Assembly: GCF_013404085.1 (NCBI RefSeq)
Contig: NZ_JABFHO010000001.1
Location: 124,001-188,000, forward strand
DNA: 64,000 nt
Source: Winogradskyella helgolandensis
GTDB lineage: Bacteria > Bacteroidota > Bacteroidia > Flavobacteriales > Flavobacteriaceae
Reading direction: 5' to 3'
Shown here in pieces: positions 1-9,570 of the stretch. The notes beneath the pieces are model-generated. The model searched no databases and was not told the DNA's origin. It worked only from the letters and a program-made list of their open reading frames with translations. A program made the position numbers and the translations under genes. Each line of letters starts with the position of its first letter. Within the stretch, counting starts at the first letter, position 1.

Positions 1-3000
1 AATGTGCATAAATGAAGATCATTTAGGGTTTATTTGGTTTGGAACTAATAATGGCCTTTTTAAATATGATTCCAATGAAATAAAAAGATATAGCTACTCA
101 CAATCAAACCCTAAAAGTTTACCTACAAATAGGATTAATCAAATATTAAGCAATACCAATGGTGATTTACTAATAGCAACAGAAAATGGTATTTGTAAAT
201 ACAATCCTGTTTCTGATGATTTTACTAGACTGCAAATTAAAACCAATCAAGACTCCACAATAGGTAATAATATCGATGCATTAATACAAACTTCAAATGG
301 GGAGTATTGGTTTTTAGACGAGAGAGGTGTTGCAAAATTAAATACGAACTTAGATAAAGCTGAATACATTAACATTGATAATAATTCGTCTCGCGCTCGG
401 TTGTTACATATGGATGACTCTAATAATATCTGGCTCGTTTTTCAAGACGGAAAAGTATATTATAAAACCAAAGATTCAGAGCATTTTCAATTCTTTGCAC
501 AAAGTATCTCGGGATATCCTAGATCCGTTTATGCCGATAATAACAAGGTATGGATCGGTTATGACAATAAAGGACTAATGTGTTTTGATATCAACGGGAC
601 ATTATTAAACCATTATAATGAACAAAATAACTTTATAAGTGACCGGGTAAGAAGTATCATTAAATCAAATAATGGAAACATATGGGTCGCTACATATAAT
701 GGTATTGCTGTATTAAACAACCTCGATATTGTTAAAGTAGTTAACTCCGAAAACCATCCTAACCTAACACATCAATCCATTTGGTCCCTATATAAAGATT
801 CTAACAATATTATTTGGGTAGGTTCTTGGTTAGGTGGCTTAAGTTATCACAGTGAATTTAAGAACTCTGTAACACACATTACACAATCAAATAAAAATAG
901 ATCTAGAAGCAATAACATCATTACTGCTTTTGCACCAGACCCAGATAAAGTACATATTTGGATCGGAACTGAAACTGGAAAATTAATTAAATATAACCAA
1001 CACAAAAACGAAACGAAGGAGGTAGAAGTTTTATATGATGACAAAAAAGTAAAGAATATCAAATCCATTGTATTTGATAGTAAAAAACAAATGTGGGTTG
1101 GTACGCGTGATGATGGTATTTTATATAGAAAGAAAAATGAAAAAAAATTCACAAAGCTAAACGTCCCTTTTAATATTGGACTTCAAATCACAACCATGCT
1201 TCCAGAAGAAGATGGTATCTGGATTAGTGATTATCAGCAAGGTGTATTTCATTATTCTTTTATAGACCACACATTTAAACAATACAAACACAATCCTTTA
1301 GATGCCAATTCTATATCTAATAATCATATCAGAAAAATAATAAAAGACAGAAAAGGTGACTTATGGTTTGCAACCGAAAAAGGACTTAATTTATTAAAAT
1401 CGAATACTGAAAAATTTATTAATTTTTTACATTCTGAGGAAGATGAAAATAGTTTATCAGCTGATTATATTTATTCCATATTTGAAGATTTTGAAGGTCA
1501 TCTTTGGATAGGCACAAATGGCAGTGGACTAGACAAATTGAATGTCGAAAATTTAAAATTTGAGCATTATACAATTAAAAATAATTTACCAGGAAATGAG
1601 GTTTATACTATACTAGATGACATCAATAACAATATATGGTTGGCAACAGACAATGGTATTTGTAAATTTTATCCTAATGAAAATAAGGTATTAACATTTG
1701 GTCATATTGAAGGTATTTATAATAACAGCTTCACACCCAATGCAGGACTTTTTTCCGAGAACGGATTAATGTTTTTTGGCGGCTCTAACGGCTTTATTTA
1801 TTTTCGACCAAACGATATACTTATTCGAAACACGATTAAACCAGATGCCATAATTACAAATTTCTATGTAAGTAATAAAGAAATTTTGCCTGGACAAGAA
1901 AACAAAATTTTAAAATCAAATATTAATAATTCCAAATTAATTAAATTAAAACATAATCAGAATTCTTTTAGTTTTAGACTTGCAGCAAACAACTATATAG
2001 ATCCCGATAAAAACAGCTTTAAATACCGTTTATTAAACTTTGATGAAAACTGGGTAGAAACAGATATAAATGGACCTGCAATATATACTAATGTTCCCCC
2101 AGGTGACTATATTTTCGAAGTTATGGCTTCTAATAACGATGACATTTGGAATGAAACACCAGCAACATTACAAATTAAGATTTCAAATCCTTTTTGGACG
2201 CGCTGGTATGCTTTTATTATTTATAGTTTATTTTCCCTAGCAATAATAATGTACATAAAAAAAGAAGCTTTAAATCGTCGAAAATTAAAAAATCAGATAC
2301 AATTAGAAAAAATAAAAAATGAAAGTGAAGAAAGATTACACCAATTAAAACTTCAATTTTTCACAAACATAACTCATGAGTTTAGAACTCCATTAACATT
2401 AATAATGGGACCCGTTAAAAGATTAATAGCTAATTATGATAAAAACGACCCAACTTTTAATCAAATAAATCTCATAAAAAATAATTCTGAACGCCTATTA
2501 AGATTAATAAATCAGATTCTAGATTTCCGTAAGCTAGAAGCAGATAAACTAAAATTAGAAGTCAATAATCTAGATATCGTCTCTTTCACAAAAGGCATTT
2601 TTGATTGCTTTACTGAACATGCAAAATATAGAGGTTTTATCTACAATTTTAAATCTGATATTCGTTCACTTAAAATGGATTTTGATTTAAAAAAGCTAGA
2701 TAAAATAATTTTTAACATTCTTTCAAATGCATTTAAATATTGTCCCGATGGTTCTACAGTAGAAATAAAAATAAAATACAATTCTAAAAATAATATTGAA
2801 TTTGATAATGGCAATGAATATATAATTGGAGACCCTAACATTGAAAATTTTGTTGAAATATCAATATGTGATACTGGAGTTGGCATTTCTAAAGATAATC
2901 TTCCAAATATTTTTAAAAGATTTTATCATATGGACAGCAAAGAAGGCCACGGCTCAGGAATTGGCTTAGATTTAACTAAAGAATATATTAACTTGCATAA

Positions 3001-3946
3001 TGCGGGCTTAAAAGTAGTTTCTGCTGAAAATAAAGGTACTGTTTTTAGTATTATTTTACCCTGTGAACAAGCCGAAAGTGCTAAAAGCACAGATAATTTA
3101 GAAGTTTACGATAGTAACTTATCTAAAGTAGATCTAATAGAATTTGAAGAAAAAGTTGAAAGATCTGAAACTTCACATCAAGATTCACTAATACTAATAG
3201 TTGAAGACAATATTGAATTATTAAATTATCTAAGTAATGTATTAGGTGATTATTTTAAAATTTCTAAAGCAAAAAACGGTATTGAAGCTTTAGAACAAAT
3301 TCATTCGCTTTTCCCAGATATTATTATTTCTGATATAATGATGCCTGAAATGGACGGCATAGAACTTTGTGAAACCATTAAAAAAGATATAAGAATTAGC
3401 CATATTCCAATTATTTTATTAACGGCGTTGGAAAGCGTTAAAAACAAGATTTCTGGACTTTCTTCTGGTGCAGACGCGTATATATCTAAACCATTTGATG
3501 ACAAACTTTTAATAACTCAAATTATTAACTTATTAGAATCTAGAAAAAATTTAAGGGAATCATTTATTAGTATAAACGAAGTTTGGGAATCAAAAGTTGA
3601 CCAAATGGATATTGATAAAAAACTGATACTAAAAGCTGTGCAGATTATTGACTCTAATATTTCTAATATAAATTTTTCAGTAGAAACATTAGCTAGTGAA
3701 TTAGGTCTAAGCAGAACCACATTACACAGAAAACTAAAGTCTTTAACAAACCAATCAGCAACAGAATTCATTAGATATGAAAGATTGAAGCATGCCGTAA
3801 AACTTTTAAAGAGTGGAAATCATAGAATGAGTGAAATTAGTCATGCCGTTGGATTTAATTCGCATAACTATTTTACTACATCATTCAAAAAACAATACGG
3901 AATGACACCAAGTGAGTTTATAAAAAAGAACACATATAACAATTAA
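1..3946 (+). CDS. Hybrid two-component system sensor/regulator (HTCS), 5' end outside the window
   Basis: This is a one-polypeptide sensor kinase plus response regulator that activates PUL genes in Bacteroidetes when it binds a periplasmic oligosaccharide. Reading from base 2, residues 1 to about 640 are Reg_prop beta-propeller repeats (recurrent IWFGT, LWIGT and IWVGS motifs). A Y_Y_Y domain spans about 655-730 and one membrane helix about 735-752. A HisKA domain carries the phosphoaccepting His at 792 (HEFRTP), followed by an ATPase domain with DTGVGI and GSGIGL. A receiver domain has phosphoacceptor Asp1111 (SDIMMPEMDG), and a C-terminal AraC-type HTH covers about 1215-1310. The first visible Met lies inside the first propeller blade (DHLGFIWFG), so signal peptide and true start lie left of the window; the CDS is partial, not short. 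It faces the susCD block and is the natural regulator of PUL 1. Certain as to class, inferred as to target. Confidence 0.95.
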   Translation, partial: MCINEDHLGFIWFGTNNGLFKYDSNEIKRYSYSQSNPKSLPTNRINQILSNTNGDLLIATENGICKYNPVSDDFTRLQIKTNQDSTIGNNIDALIQTSNGEYWFLDERGVAKLNTNLDKAEYINIDNNSSRARLLHMDDSNNIWLVFQDGKVYYKTKDSEHFQFFAQSISGYPRSVYADNNKVWIGYDNKGLMCFDINGTLLNHYNEQNNFISDRVRSIIKSNNGNIWVATYNGIAVLNNLDIVKVVNSENHPNLTHQSIWSLYKDSNNIIWVGSWLGGLSYHSEFKNSVTHITQSNKNRSRSNNIITAFAPDPDKVHIWIGTETGKLIKYNQHKNETKEVEVLYDDKKVKNIKSIVFDSKKQMWVGTRDDGILYRKKNEKKFTKLNVPFNIGLQITTMLPEEDGIWISDYQQGVFHYSFIDHTFKQYKHNPLDANSISNNHIRKIIKDRKGDLWFATEKGLNLLKSNTEKFINFLHSEEDENSLSADYIYSIFEDFEGHLWIGTNGSGLDKLNVENLKFEHYTIKNNLPGNEVYTILDDINNNIWLATDNGICKFYPNENKVLTFGHIEGIYNNSFTPNAGLFSENGLMFFGGSNGFIYFRPNDILIRNTIKPDAIITNFYVSNKEILPGQENKILKSNINNSKLIKLKHNQNSFSFRLAANNYIDPDKNSFKYRLLNFDENWVETDINGPAIYTNVPPGDYIFEVMASNNDDIWNETPATLQIKISNPFWTRWYAFIIYSLFSLAIIMYIKKEALNRRKLKNQIQLEKIKNESEERLHQLKLQFFTNITHEFRTPLTLIMGPVKRLIANYDKNDPTFNQINLIKNNSERLLRLINQILDFRKLEADKLKLEVNNLDIVSFTKGIFDCFTEHAKYRGFIYNFKSDIRSLKMDFDLKKLDKIIFNILSNAFKYCPDGSTVEIKIKYNSKNNIEFDNGNEYIIGDPNIENFVEISICDTGVGISKDNLPNIFKRFYHMDSKEGHGSGIGLDLTKEYINLHNAGLKVVSAENKGTVFSIILPCEQAESAKSTDNLEVYDSNLSKVDLIEFEEKVERSETSHQDSLILIVEDNIELLNYLSNVLGDYFKISKAKNGIEALEQIHSLFPDIIISDIMMPEMDGIELCETIKKDIRISHIPIILLTALESVKNKISGLSSGADAYISKPFDDKLLITQIINLLESRKNLRESFISINEVWESKVDQMDIDKKLILKAVQIIDSNISNINFSVETLASELGLSRTTLHRKLKSLTNQSATEFIRYERLKHAVKLLKSGNHRMSEISHAVGFNSHNYFTTSFKKQYGMTPSEFIKKNTYNN

Positions 3947-4005
3947 CTTCTCTATCATTTAGCATGATTATTTTATAATACATCCTATTCTAAAATCATA
4001 CTTGC

Positions 4006-4290
4006 TTATTTGAAATATTTAACCTCTTGATTTTCAATTTCAAAATAAGGAAATTCTCTATTAATATTTTGCGGTAAATTTTTGATTAAATGATAGCTTC
4101 CTAAAAGCTTTTCTTTAAGAAGTTTTAAATCACCTTTTGTTACTGAAAGCGCATCTGGGGCGAATAGTTTTTAGGAACAAATAAAGCAACATGCGAAGTA
4201 GCTGCACCAATTGTTGCATTAGAAATTGAAGGTGGATTTACACCCCTATTATTGCTCGATATATCCGCGTTAGTAGCTTCTAATAAAAAA
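4006..4290 (-). pseudogene. Remnant of a protein-coding gene (frameshifted C-terminal fragment)
   Basis: In the 397-bp gap between the HTCS stop and the next gene, the minus strand carries protein-like reading in two frames. One frame gives EATNADISSNNRGVNPPS and then ATSHVALFVPKNYS. A shift near 4155 is needed to continue with PDALSVTKGDLKLLKEKLL and on to a stop at 4006-4008. The sequence has normal residue composition and no start codon of its own. Upstream it runs directly into the terminator of the neighbouring lipoprotein gene. It is best read as the decayed 3' end of a gene lost at the PUL boundary. I do not recognise the family. The shift could also be a sequencing error, but the missing 5' end argues for decay. 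Confidence 0.4.
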
Positions 4291-4293
4291 AAT

Positions 4294-4317
4294 CCCTGTA
4301 AAAATACATTTACAGGG
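4294..4317 (-). terminator. Intrinsic terminator of the leftward susC operon of PUL 1
   Basis: A perfect 9-bp stem (CCCTGTAAA with TTTACAGGG) encloses a 6-nt loop. It begins 27 nt downstream of the stop codon of the FAS1 lipoprotein gene. On the minus strand it is followed by a run of seven or more T residues. The plus strand has no such run, so it terminates leftward transcription. Confidence 0.85.
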
Positions 4318-4343
4318 ACTTCAACTTGCTCAAAAATCAATTA

Positions 4344-5388
4344 TTATAAAGCTTCAAAACGCACATTATCTATTGCAAAATTTAATAATACATCTGCACC
4401 TTCAAATGCCATCCCAAATTCTGCGTCAACGAGACTAAAATCAGGCACTCCTAGTATTGAACAAGGAATTGAAACGGTTGTCCAACCTCCTTCGGTATCA
4501 AATGCCTCACCTGTGTCATTCCACGGAGCCCAATCATAAAAGGCATCGACACCATCAGAATCATTAAATCTAATTCTAAACATACCTGCTGTTAATGGCT
4601 CTAACGTATTGATATCAAATTTTAAGACATAACCCGATAAATTTGAACCTACAGTCGACGCTCCATTAAAAGTTCCGGCATCATTTCTCCAGAACAAATC
4701 TTGCCATCCGTCACCTCCAGTTTGGAAATTTGCTCTACCGTAAGCACTACCATCTAAACTTAGTGAGACGTCATTTTCTGCTACAACATTTCCCCACCAT
4801 GGTCCATTTGCATCCCAATCAAAGAACACTAAAGACGTATCATCTATTGGATCTGGACCTCCACATCCTGGTGTATCAAAACGCACATTATCTATGGCAA
4901 AATTTAAAAGCACATCGGCTCCTTCGAATGCCATACCGAATTCCGCATCAACTAAACTAAAGTCTGGAACACCTAATACAGAAAGTGGAATTTCAATGGT
5001 CTCCCATCCGTCAGTTGTAAATGGTTCACCTGTATCATTCCAAGGTGCCCAATCATAAAATGCATCTACTCCATCGGCATCATTAAATCTAATTCTTACC
5101 ATACCGTCTGTCATAGGCTCTATGACATTTAAATCAAACTTTAATGAGTAATTACTTAGATTACTACCTACAGCTGCCGCACCATTAAAAGTTCCGGCAT
5201 CGTTTCTCCAAAATAAATCTTGCCAACCTGTACCTCCTGTTTGGAAATTCGCTCTACCATATGAGCTTCCATCTATACTTAATGCTGCCATATTTTCAGT
5301 AACGACATTTCCCCACCAAGGTCCATTAGCATCCCAATCAAAGAATACCATTGATGGATCTCCTACAGGACACAAGCCTCCTTCTCCT
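4344..5388 (-). repeat. Intragenic tandem duplication, period 519 bp, two copies
   Basis: Two copies (about 4344-4869 and 4870-5388) encode the duplicated C-terminal domains of the FAS1 lipoprotein. The stretch containing CCCAATCATAAAA at 4529 recurs at 5048, exactly 519 bp (173 codons) away. Long stretches are identical and most differences are synonymous, which suggests recent duplication or ongoing gene conversion. Confidence 0.85.
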
Positions 5389-6830
5389 GTTTCAATTCCA
5401 AGAGCACTTAGTAATGCTTCTGGGATTAAAACGCGGTTAATTTCGTGAATAACACCATTATTGGCACCAATATTCGCCATTGAAATAGTCGATGGGATTG
5501 CATCGCCAAAAGAAGGTAATAATCTAGCGTTTTCACCAGATAAATCTGCTGTTATATCATCACCATATAGTGTAGATATTGTTCCACCATCCGTTAATTG
5601 ACTCGCCATTAAGCTACCTGCATGTAGGTGATAATTAATTAAATCGGTTAATGTAGACAACTCTTCAGGTGTATCAAAATCTGCTAAAGATTCAAAATTA
5701 TTTATGGCAGCAAAAAGTCCTACGAAAGCATCATTATTAGGTGCAAAAGCGGTTAACTCGTCCGTAGATAAATTATTTGTAAGCCCCACTTTTTCAACAG
5801 CTTCTAAAAAAGTTGTAAACCCTCTGTCATTAGATCTTTCAACAATATTTAAGGTTGCACTTAATATGCTTTGGAATACTTCTTCAGGTAATAACACTTT
5901 ATTGACACCATGCACAACACCATTTATGCCCTGAATATCTGCAAGCACAATTTCGCCATTATTATAAGACGCATCATCTACAACTGTTCCACTAATAGAA
6001 AATGAATCTCCTTGCATCGACGTTTGGGTTGAACCATCTGCATCTGCTGCAAGTGTATTTGCCCCTGAAACTACATGATATAACAAAATCTGTTGTAAAA
6101 CCTCTACTGGAATATCTGTTAAACTTGCCCATCCAAAAGCACCATTTACTTGAGCCATTAAGGCTTCAAATGCTGTATTATTAGGGGCAAATAACGTATA
6201 AGGATAATTTTCGTTTGCAGGATCTGATATTGATAGTGTTTCACTCAGACCAGCTATTTCTATAGCACTAGCCAAACTAGAATAATCAGGGTTAGCCATA
6301 ACATGATCTACTACAGTTGGAGGCATTAAAACAGCGTCAACCGTATGAATAATTCCATTGGTCGCTCCTAAATCGAAGGCATTATCTACCAATGAAGCTA
6401 CTCCATTAAATACAAGATCACTTTCTGCATTTGTAAAAAAACTAATATTATTATCATCTGGACCAGTTGCTAAAGTGGTTAAATAACCTGTTTCCATCGC
6501 TCCTGTATAATCTGCAGTAACCGTACTTAACACATGATTTAATAATACATTCTCCAAAACTTCATCTGTTAAGGACGTTATATCGGAATCACCAAAAGCC
6601 GAATTGTTTGGCGCAAAAACTGTATATGTTGTTGTACTGCTTAAAGTGGAATCTAAACCCACTTGAGCCAAAGCACCAGAAAGTATAGACAAATTAGGAC
6701 TCTCTAATATAAGTTCTGATATGTTTTTTGGGCTACTTGATGATCGAAACATATCATCATCATCCTTACAAGAAAAAAAGCACGTAAGTCCAAAAAGCAA
6801 AGTGATATATAAAATTTTAGATACTTTCAT
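4344..6830 (-). CDS. Surface lipoprotein with three fasciclin (FAS1) domains and two near-identical C-terminal carbohydrate-binding-like domains
   Basis: This is probably the outermost glycan-binding component of PUL 1, in the position usually held by SusE/SusF. A lipobox ends at Cys21, and the KDDDD that follows resembles the Bacteroidetes surface-export signal. Three FAS1 repeats occupy about 35-170, 175-315 and 318-467, each with the TVFAPNN/LFAPNN and HTVD, HGVN or HEIN motifs. Two beta-rich domains of about 165 residues (about 478-655 and 665-828) share blocks such as FFDWDANGPWWGNVV and DAFYDWAPWNDTG and are roughly 80% identical by eye, with a 519-bp period in the DNA. Conserved Trp and Phe residues suit stacking on sugar rings. 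It is last in the susC-susD-IPT-FAS1 operon, ahead of a strong terminator. Glycan binding is inferred from position and fold; FAS1 could add matrix or cell adhesion. Confidence 0.85.
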   Translation of the reverse strand: MKVSKILYITLLFGLTCFFSCKDDDDMFRSSSSPKNISELILESPNLSILSGALAQVGLDSTLSSTTTYTVFAPNNSAFGDSDITSLTDEVLENVLLNHVLSTVTADYTGAMETGYLTTLATGPDDNNISFFTNAESDLVFNGVASLVDNAFDLGATNGIIHTVDAVLMPPTVVDHVMANPDYSSLASAIEIAGLSETLSISDPANENYPYTLFAPNNTAFEALMAQVNGAFGWASLTDIPVEVLQQILLYHVVSGANTLAADADGSTQTSMQGDSFSISGTVVDDASYNNGEIVLADIQGINGVVHGVNKVLLPEEVFQSILSATLNIVERSNDRGFTTFLEAVEKVGLTNNLSTDELTAFAPNNDAFVGLFAAINNFESLADFDTPEELSTLTDLINYHLHAGSLMASQLTDGGTISTLYGDDITADLSGENARLLPSFGDAIPSTISMANIGANNGVIHEINRVLIPEALLSALGIETGEGGLCPVGDPSMVFFDWDANGPWWGNVVTENMAALSIDGSSYGRANFQTGGTGWQDLFWRNDAGTFNGAAAVGSNLSNYSLKFDLNVIEPMTDGMVRIRFNDADGVDAFYDWAPWNDTGEPFTTDGWETIEIPLSVLGVPDFSLVDAEFGMAFEGADVLLNFAIDNVRFDTPGCGGPDPIDDTSLVFFDWDANGPWWGNVVAENDVSLSLDGSAYGRANFQTGGDGWQDLFWRNDAGTFNGASTVGSNLSGYVLKFDINTLEPLTAGMFRIRFNDSDGVDAFYDWAPWNDTGEAFDTEGGWTTVSIPCSILGVPDFSLVDAEFGMAFEGADVLLNFAIDNVRFEAL

Positions 6831-6879
6831 TATAAATATTTTTAATAATTAGTTTAAAACTTCTTCCGGTTTACATCTA

Positions 6880-7965
6880 TTATAGGAAACCAAAATCATC
6901 TATATAGAAAATGTATTGTGCTAATCCTGTATTAGATGCCTCTTGAAAATCTAGTCTAAATAGAGTGTCTGGCGCACCACCATTTGGATAAAAATCAGAT
7001 AAAGGAATCACCACTTTATTCCATACTCCTGGCATAAGCTCTATAGGCTGTACTGTCTGTGCCCCATCAAAATCATTTAAAGCAATTTGCACTTTATCAC
7101 CTACTGCACCTGTTCCGTATACAGAAACCGTAAGTGCCTCATATTCATCAAATGGAATATTTGGTATCAAGAAAGAAAGTCCAGACCAAGCTTCTCTAAC
7201 ACTTTTAATTGAGTATTCTCCTAAAGCAACTTCAGAAGACGCTAAATCGTGCGTTCCACCCCATTCACTTGTCGTCCAATCTGGATGTAAAGCATCTATA
7301 TAAATAGAATAACTAAATCCATATGAATCAGATTGCGCAACAGCACCTCTACTCGTAGCTAAATAAATAAAAGCTTGTTCTACACCAGATGGCACTTCTA
7401 CAGCAACTTCGGTTTGGGAAACAGATAGTATTGTCGCTGGTGCCTCAACTAAGTTTCCATTTTCTTCAGATCCGGATACAAAGGTTACTGAAGACGTATC
7501 TGTAAAGTCACCACCTTGAAGCTTTACTATTTTCACTCCATCTACTGTTTCTTCGGTAAATCCATCAATAGTTAATAGTGAAAAATCATATTCGGTTACC
7601 CCTTTTAAATTTTCTAAACGCAAAATATTTGATTGATTTACATAAGGCGCTGCTAATGGAACTGTTACAAAAGCGATATTATCAGTTAAAAGCGCAGGAT
7701 TAAATCCGGCTGGATATCCATTAAAGTCAATAGAAAACAATGACGCTAAATTCTCTCCTCTAATAATATAAGTTCCTTCTAATACACCTTGTGTTACAGG
7801 TACATCTTCTCTAGCTTCGCTCACAGTATTAATAACTGGAGGTGCGGTCGCTTCTGGTACAGAATCCTTATGAAATTCGTTTTCACAAGACGTGAACTGA
7901 ATTAAGGCTAACAACATTAAAAAGAAAGCAGATATGTTGTTGAATGTGGAATTATTTTTTTTCAT
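6880..7965 (-). CDS. IPT/TIG-domain surface glycan-binding lipoprotein (SusE-position)
   Basis: This lipoprotein directly follows susD (16-nt gap), where surface glycan-binding proteins of PULs are normally encoded. The lipobox ends at Cys27 (FTSC). Residues about 40-215 form two Ig-like IPT/TIG-type domains (GTYIIRGENLASLFSIDFNG is the first). The C-terminal part, about 225-361, is a beta-sandwich ending in YIFYIDDFGFL that resembles the xyloglucan-binding domain of SGBP-B proteins. Its GDKVQIALNDFDG and WNKVVIPLSDF blocks also resemble the duplicated domains of the next gene, so the two genes probably share an ancestral binding module. Function as a mannan binder is inferred from locus context. 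Confidence 0.8.
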   Translation of the reverse strand: MKKNNSTFNNISAFFLMLLALIQFTSCENEFHKDSVPEATAPPVINTVSEAREDVPVTQGVLEGTYIIRGENLASLFSIDFNGYPAGFNPALLTDNIAFVTVPLAAPYVNQSNILRLENLKGVTEYDFSLLTIDGFTEETVDGVKIVKLQGGDFTDTSSVTFVSGSEENGNLVEAPATILSVSQTEVAVEVPSGVEQAFIYLATSRGAVAQSDSYGFSYSIYIDALHPDWTTSEWGGTHDLASSEVALGEYSIKSVREAWSGLSFLIPNIPFDEYEALTVSVYGTGAVGDKVQIALNDFDGAQTVQPIELMPGVWNKVVIPLSDFYPNGGAPDTLFRLDFQEASNTGLAQYIFYIDDFGFL

Positions 7966-7982
7966 AATCTTCTTTTTTATTT

Positions 7983-9557
7983 TTATTCTCCAAAATTATA
8001 TGGCACTGGAGGCTGTTGTAGTGCTGGGTTATTTTGAATTTCGTTTGTTGGATATGGAAAAAGCATATCATCCATTGTAGGAGTATACATCTCAGAATTT
8101 ATTGTTGGAGGAGTTGTATCGTTATTAAAAGTTCCTCGTTCTGTATTACCTAAAAAGCTCATCGCAAAAGCAGGTCCACGTCTTACAACATCATACCAAA
8201 ACTCAAATTCAAAGGCAAGCTCAATGCGTCTTTCCTGAAAAACATCATCAACAGTTGGACTATCTATATTTTCTAAACCCGCACGTCTTCGTACTTTATT
8301 AAGAGATTCTGCACCAAATGAACTTGAACCTCCACCCATAAGTGCCGCTTCCGCATTTATTAGTAACAACTCACCATATCTAAGAATGTAAGTGTTATTA
8401 GGGTAACTTTGTTGACCTCCGCCTCCATTAGTTGCGGCATTTCCGACTACGTACTTTTTGATTCCAGCATTTGTACCTTGATGATTTATGGTTGCTGAAA
8501 CTGTATAACCTCCATTTAAATCTCCGTAATAAGAACCAGGATCCATTATTGTAGTATAATAACGTACATCTTGCTCTTTATCTTCATAAGCTTCTTGTAA
8601 ATCTAATGACGGTCCAACTGCAGACCATCCATCCGAGAACCCAGTGACACCAGCTGGTGCAAAAAGAGATTGCAAGCCATTACCTTCAGCATATTGACCA
8701 GATGTTGACCATTGCAGAGCAAAAATTGATTCTGGATTATTATCATTAGCTGTTAAAAACAAATCATAATAACTACCTGATGCATCACCGTCTGATGCGT
8801 CACCACCATACAGTTTAAATTCACCAGAATTAATTACCTCCTGGGATAATTGAAATGCTTGGGTATAATTTTGCTCATATAAATAAATCTTTGCTAACAT
8901 TGATTTCGCTGAACCACTAGATACTTTTGCATTTAAATCATAACTACCACCTCTAATTTTTTCATAACAGTTATCTACAGCGAATTGATAATCTCTTTTA
9001 ATAAACTCATAAACATCAGACTCTGGGTTTCTAGGAACAACAGGCTCTAATATATATTCATCATTATCTGCAATAATTGGAATAGAACCAAAAATTCGTA
9101 CCAAATAAAAATATGCCGTTGCACGAATAAACCGTGCTTCACCTAAAGCATTATTAACGACATCTTGAGGAATATCTGGATTAACAAATTCTGGTAACGT
9201 ATTTATTACTGAATTTGCTTGCGCAATTACAGCGTATAAAGACTCCCAAGCTTGTGTTAATGTACCGTGCTCACCAGTAATTGCATAATTACTAAAATCG
9301 GCATTTCTTGGATCCCAAGTACGTCCGTTTCCAGAGCTTAATTCACCTACACACCAAGAAACATTAGAGATGAAATTAAACCAAGGTTTAGAATATAAAT
9401 GATTTGTTCCAGAGTTAACCTGCTCTTCTGTTTGATAAAAGTCTACTACGTTATACGAATCTTCTGGTGGTCTATCTAAAAATTCGTGAGTACATGATGG
9501 CAGAAGAAATAACACTGCCAATGTCAGTAAAAACTTAGTTCGTAATAAATTATTCAT
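7983..9557 (-). CDS. susD: SusD/RagB-family starch-binding-like outer membrane lipoprotein, PUL 1
   Basis: SusD-like lipoproteins form the lid of a SusC transporter and capture oligosaccharides at the cell surface. From the chosen Met the protein is 524 aa with a lipobox ending at Cys22 (LLPSC). N-terminal SusD features include DRPPEDSYNVVDFYQTEEQ, TPR-like helices with EARFIRATAYFYLVRIFG, and the C-terminal YGELLLINAEAAL and RRRAGLENI motifs of RagB/SusD. A longer start at 9584 would overlap susC and put nine polar residues before the signal peptide, so the start 13 nt past the susC stop is preferred. It is translated with the adjacent susC. Confidence 0.95.
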   Translation of the reverse strand: MNNLLRTKFLLTLAVLFLLPSCTHEFLDRPPEDSYNVVDFYQTEEQVNSGTNHLYSKPWFNFISNVSWCVGELSSGNGRTWDPRNADFSNYAITGEHGTLTQAWESLYAVIAQANSVINTLPEFVNPDIPQDVVNNALGEARFIRATAYFYLVRIFGSIPIIADNDEYILEPVVPRNPESDVYEFIKRDYQFAVDNCYEKIRGGSYDLNAKVSSGSAKSMLAKIYLYEQNYTQAFQLSQEVINSGEFKLYGGDASDGDASGSYYDLFLTANDNNPESIFALQWSTSGQYAEGNGLQSLFAPAGVTGFSDGWSAVGPSLDLQEAYEDKEQDVRYYTTIMDPGSYYGDLNGGYTVSATINHQGTNAGIKKYVVGNAATNGGGGQQSYPNNTYILRYGELLLINAEAALMGGGSSSFGAESLNKVRRRAGLENIDSPTVDDVFQERRIELAFEFEFWYDVVRRGPAFAMSFLGNTERGTFNNDTTPPTINSEMYTPTMDDMLFPYPTNEIQNNPALQQPPVPYNFGE

Positions 9558-9570
9558 TATATCTTGGTTT

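Noticed and set aside
2..10. Met codon at base 2 as the true start of the HTCS
   Set aside because: It lies within the first propeller blade and there is no signal peptide after it; homologous architecture requires upstream sequence.
4252..4539. Rightward 95-codon frame across the terminator and the end of the FAS1 lipoprotein gene
   Set aside because: It is antisense to a well-supported gene and runs through the terminator hairpin; low-complexity Ser/Asn composition.
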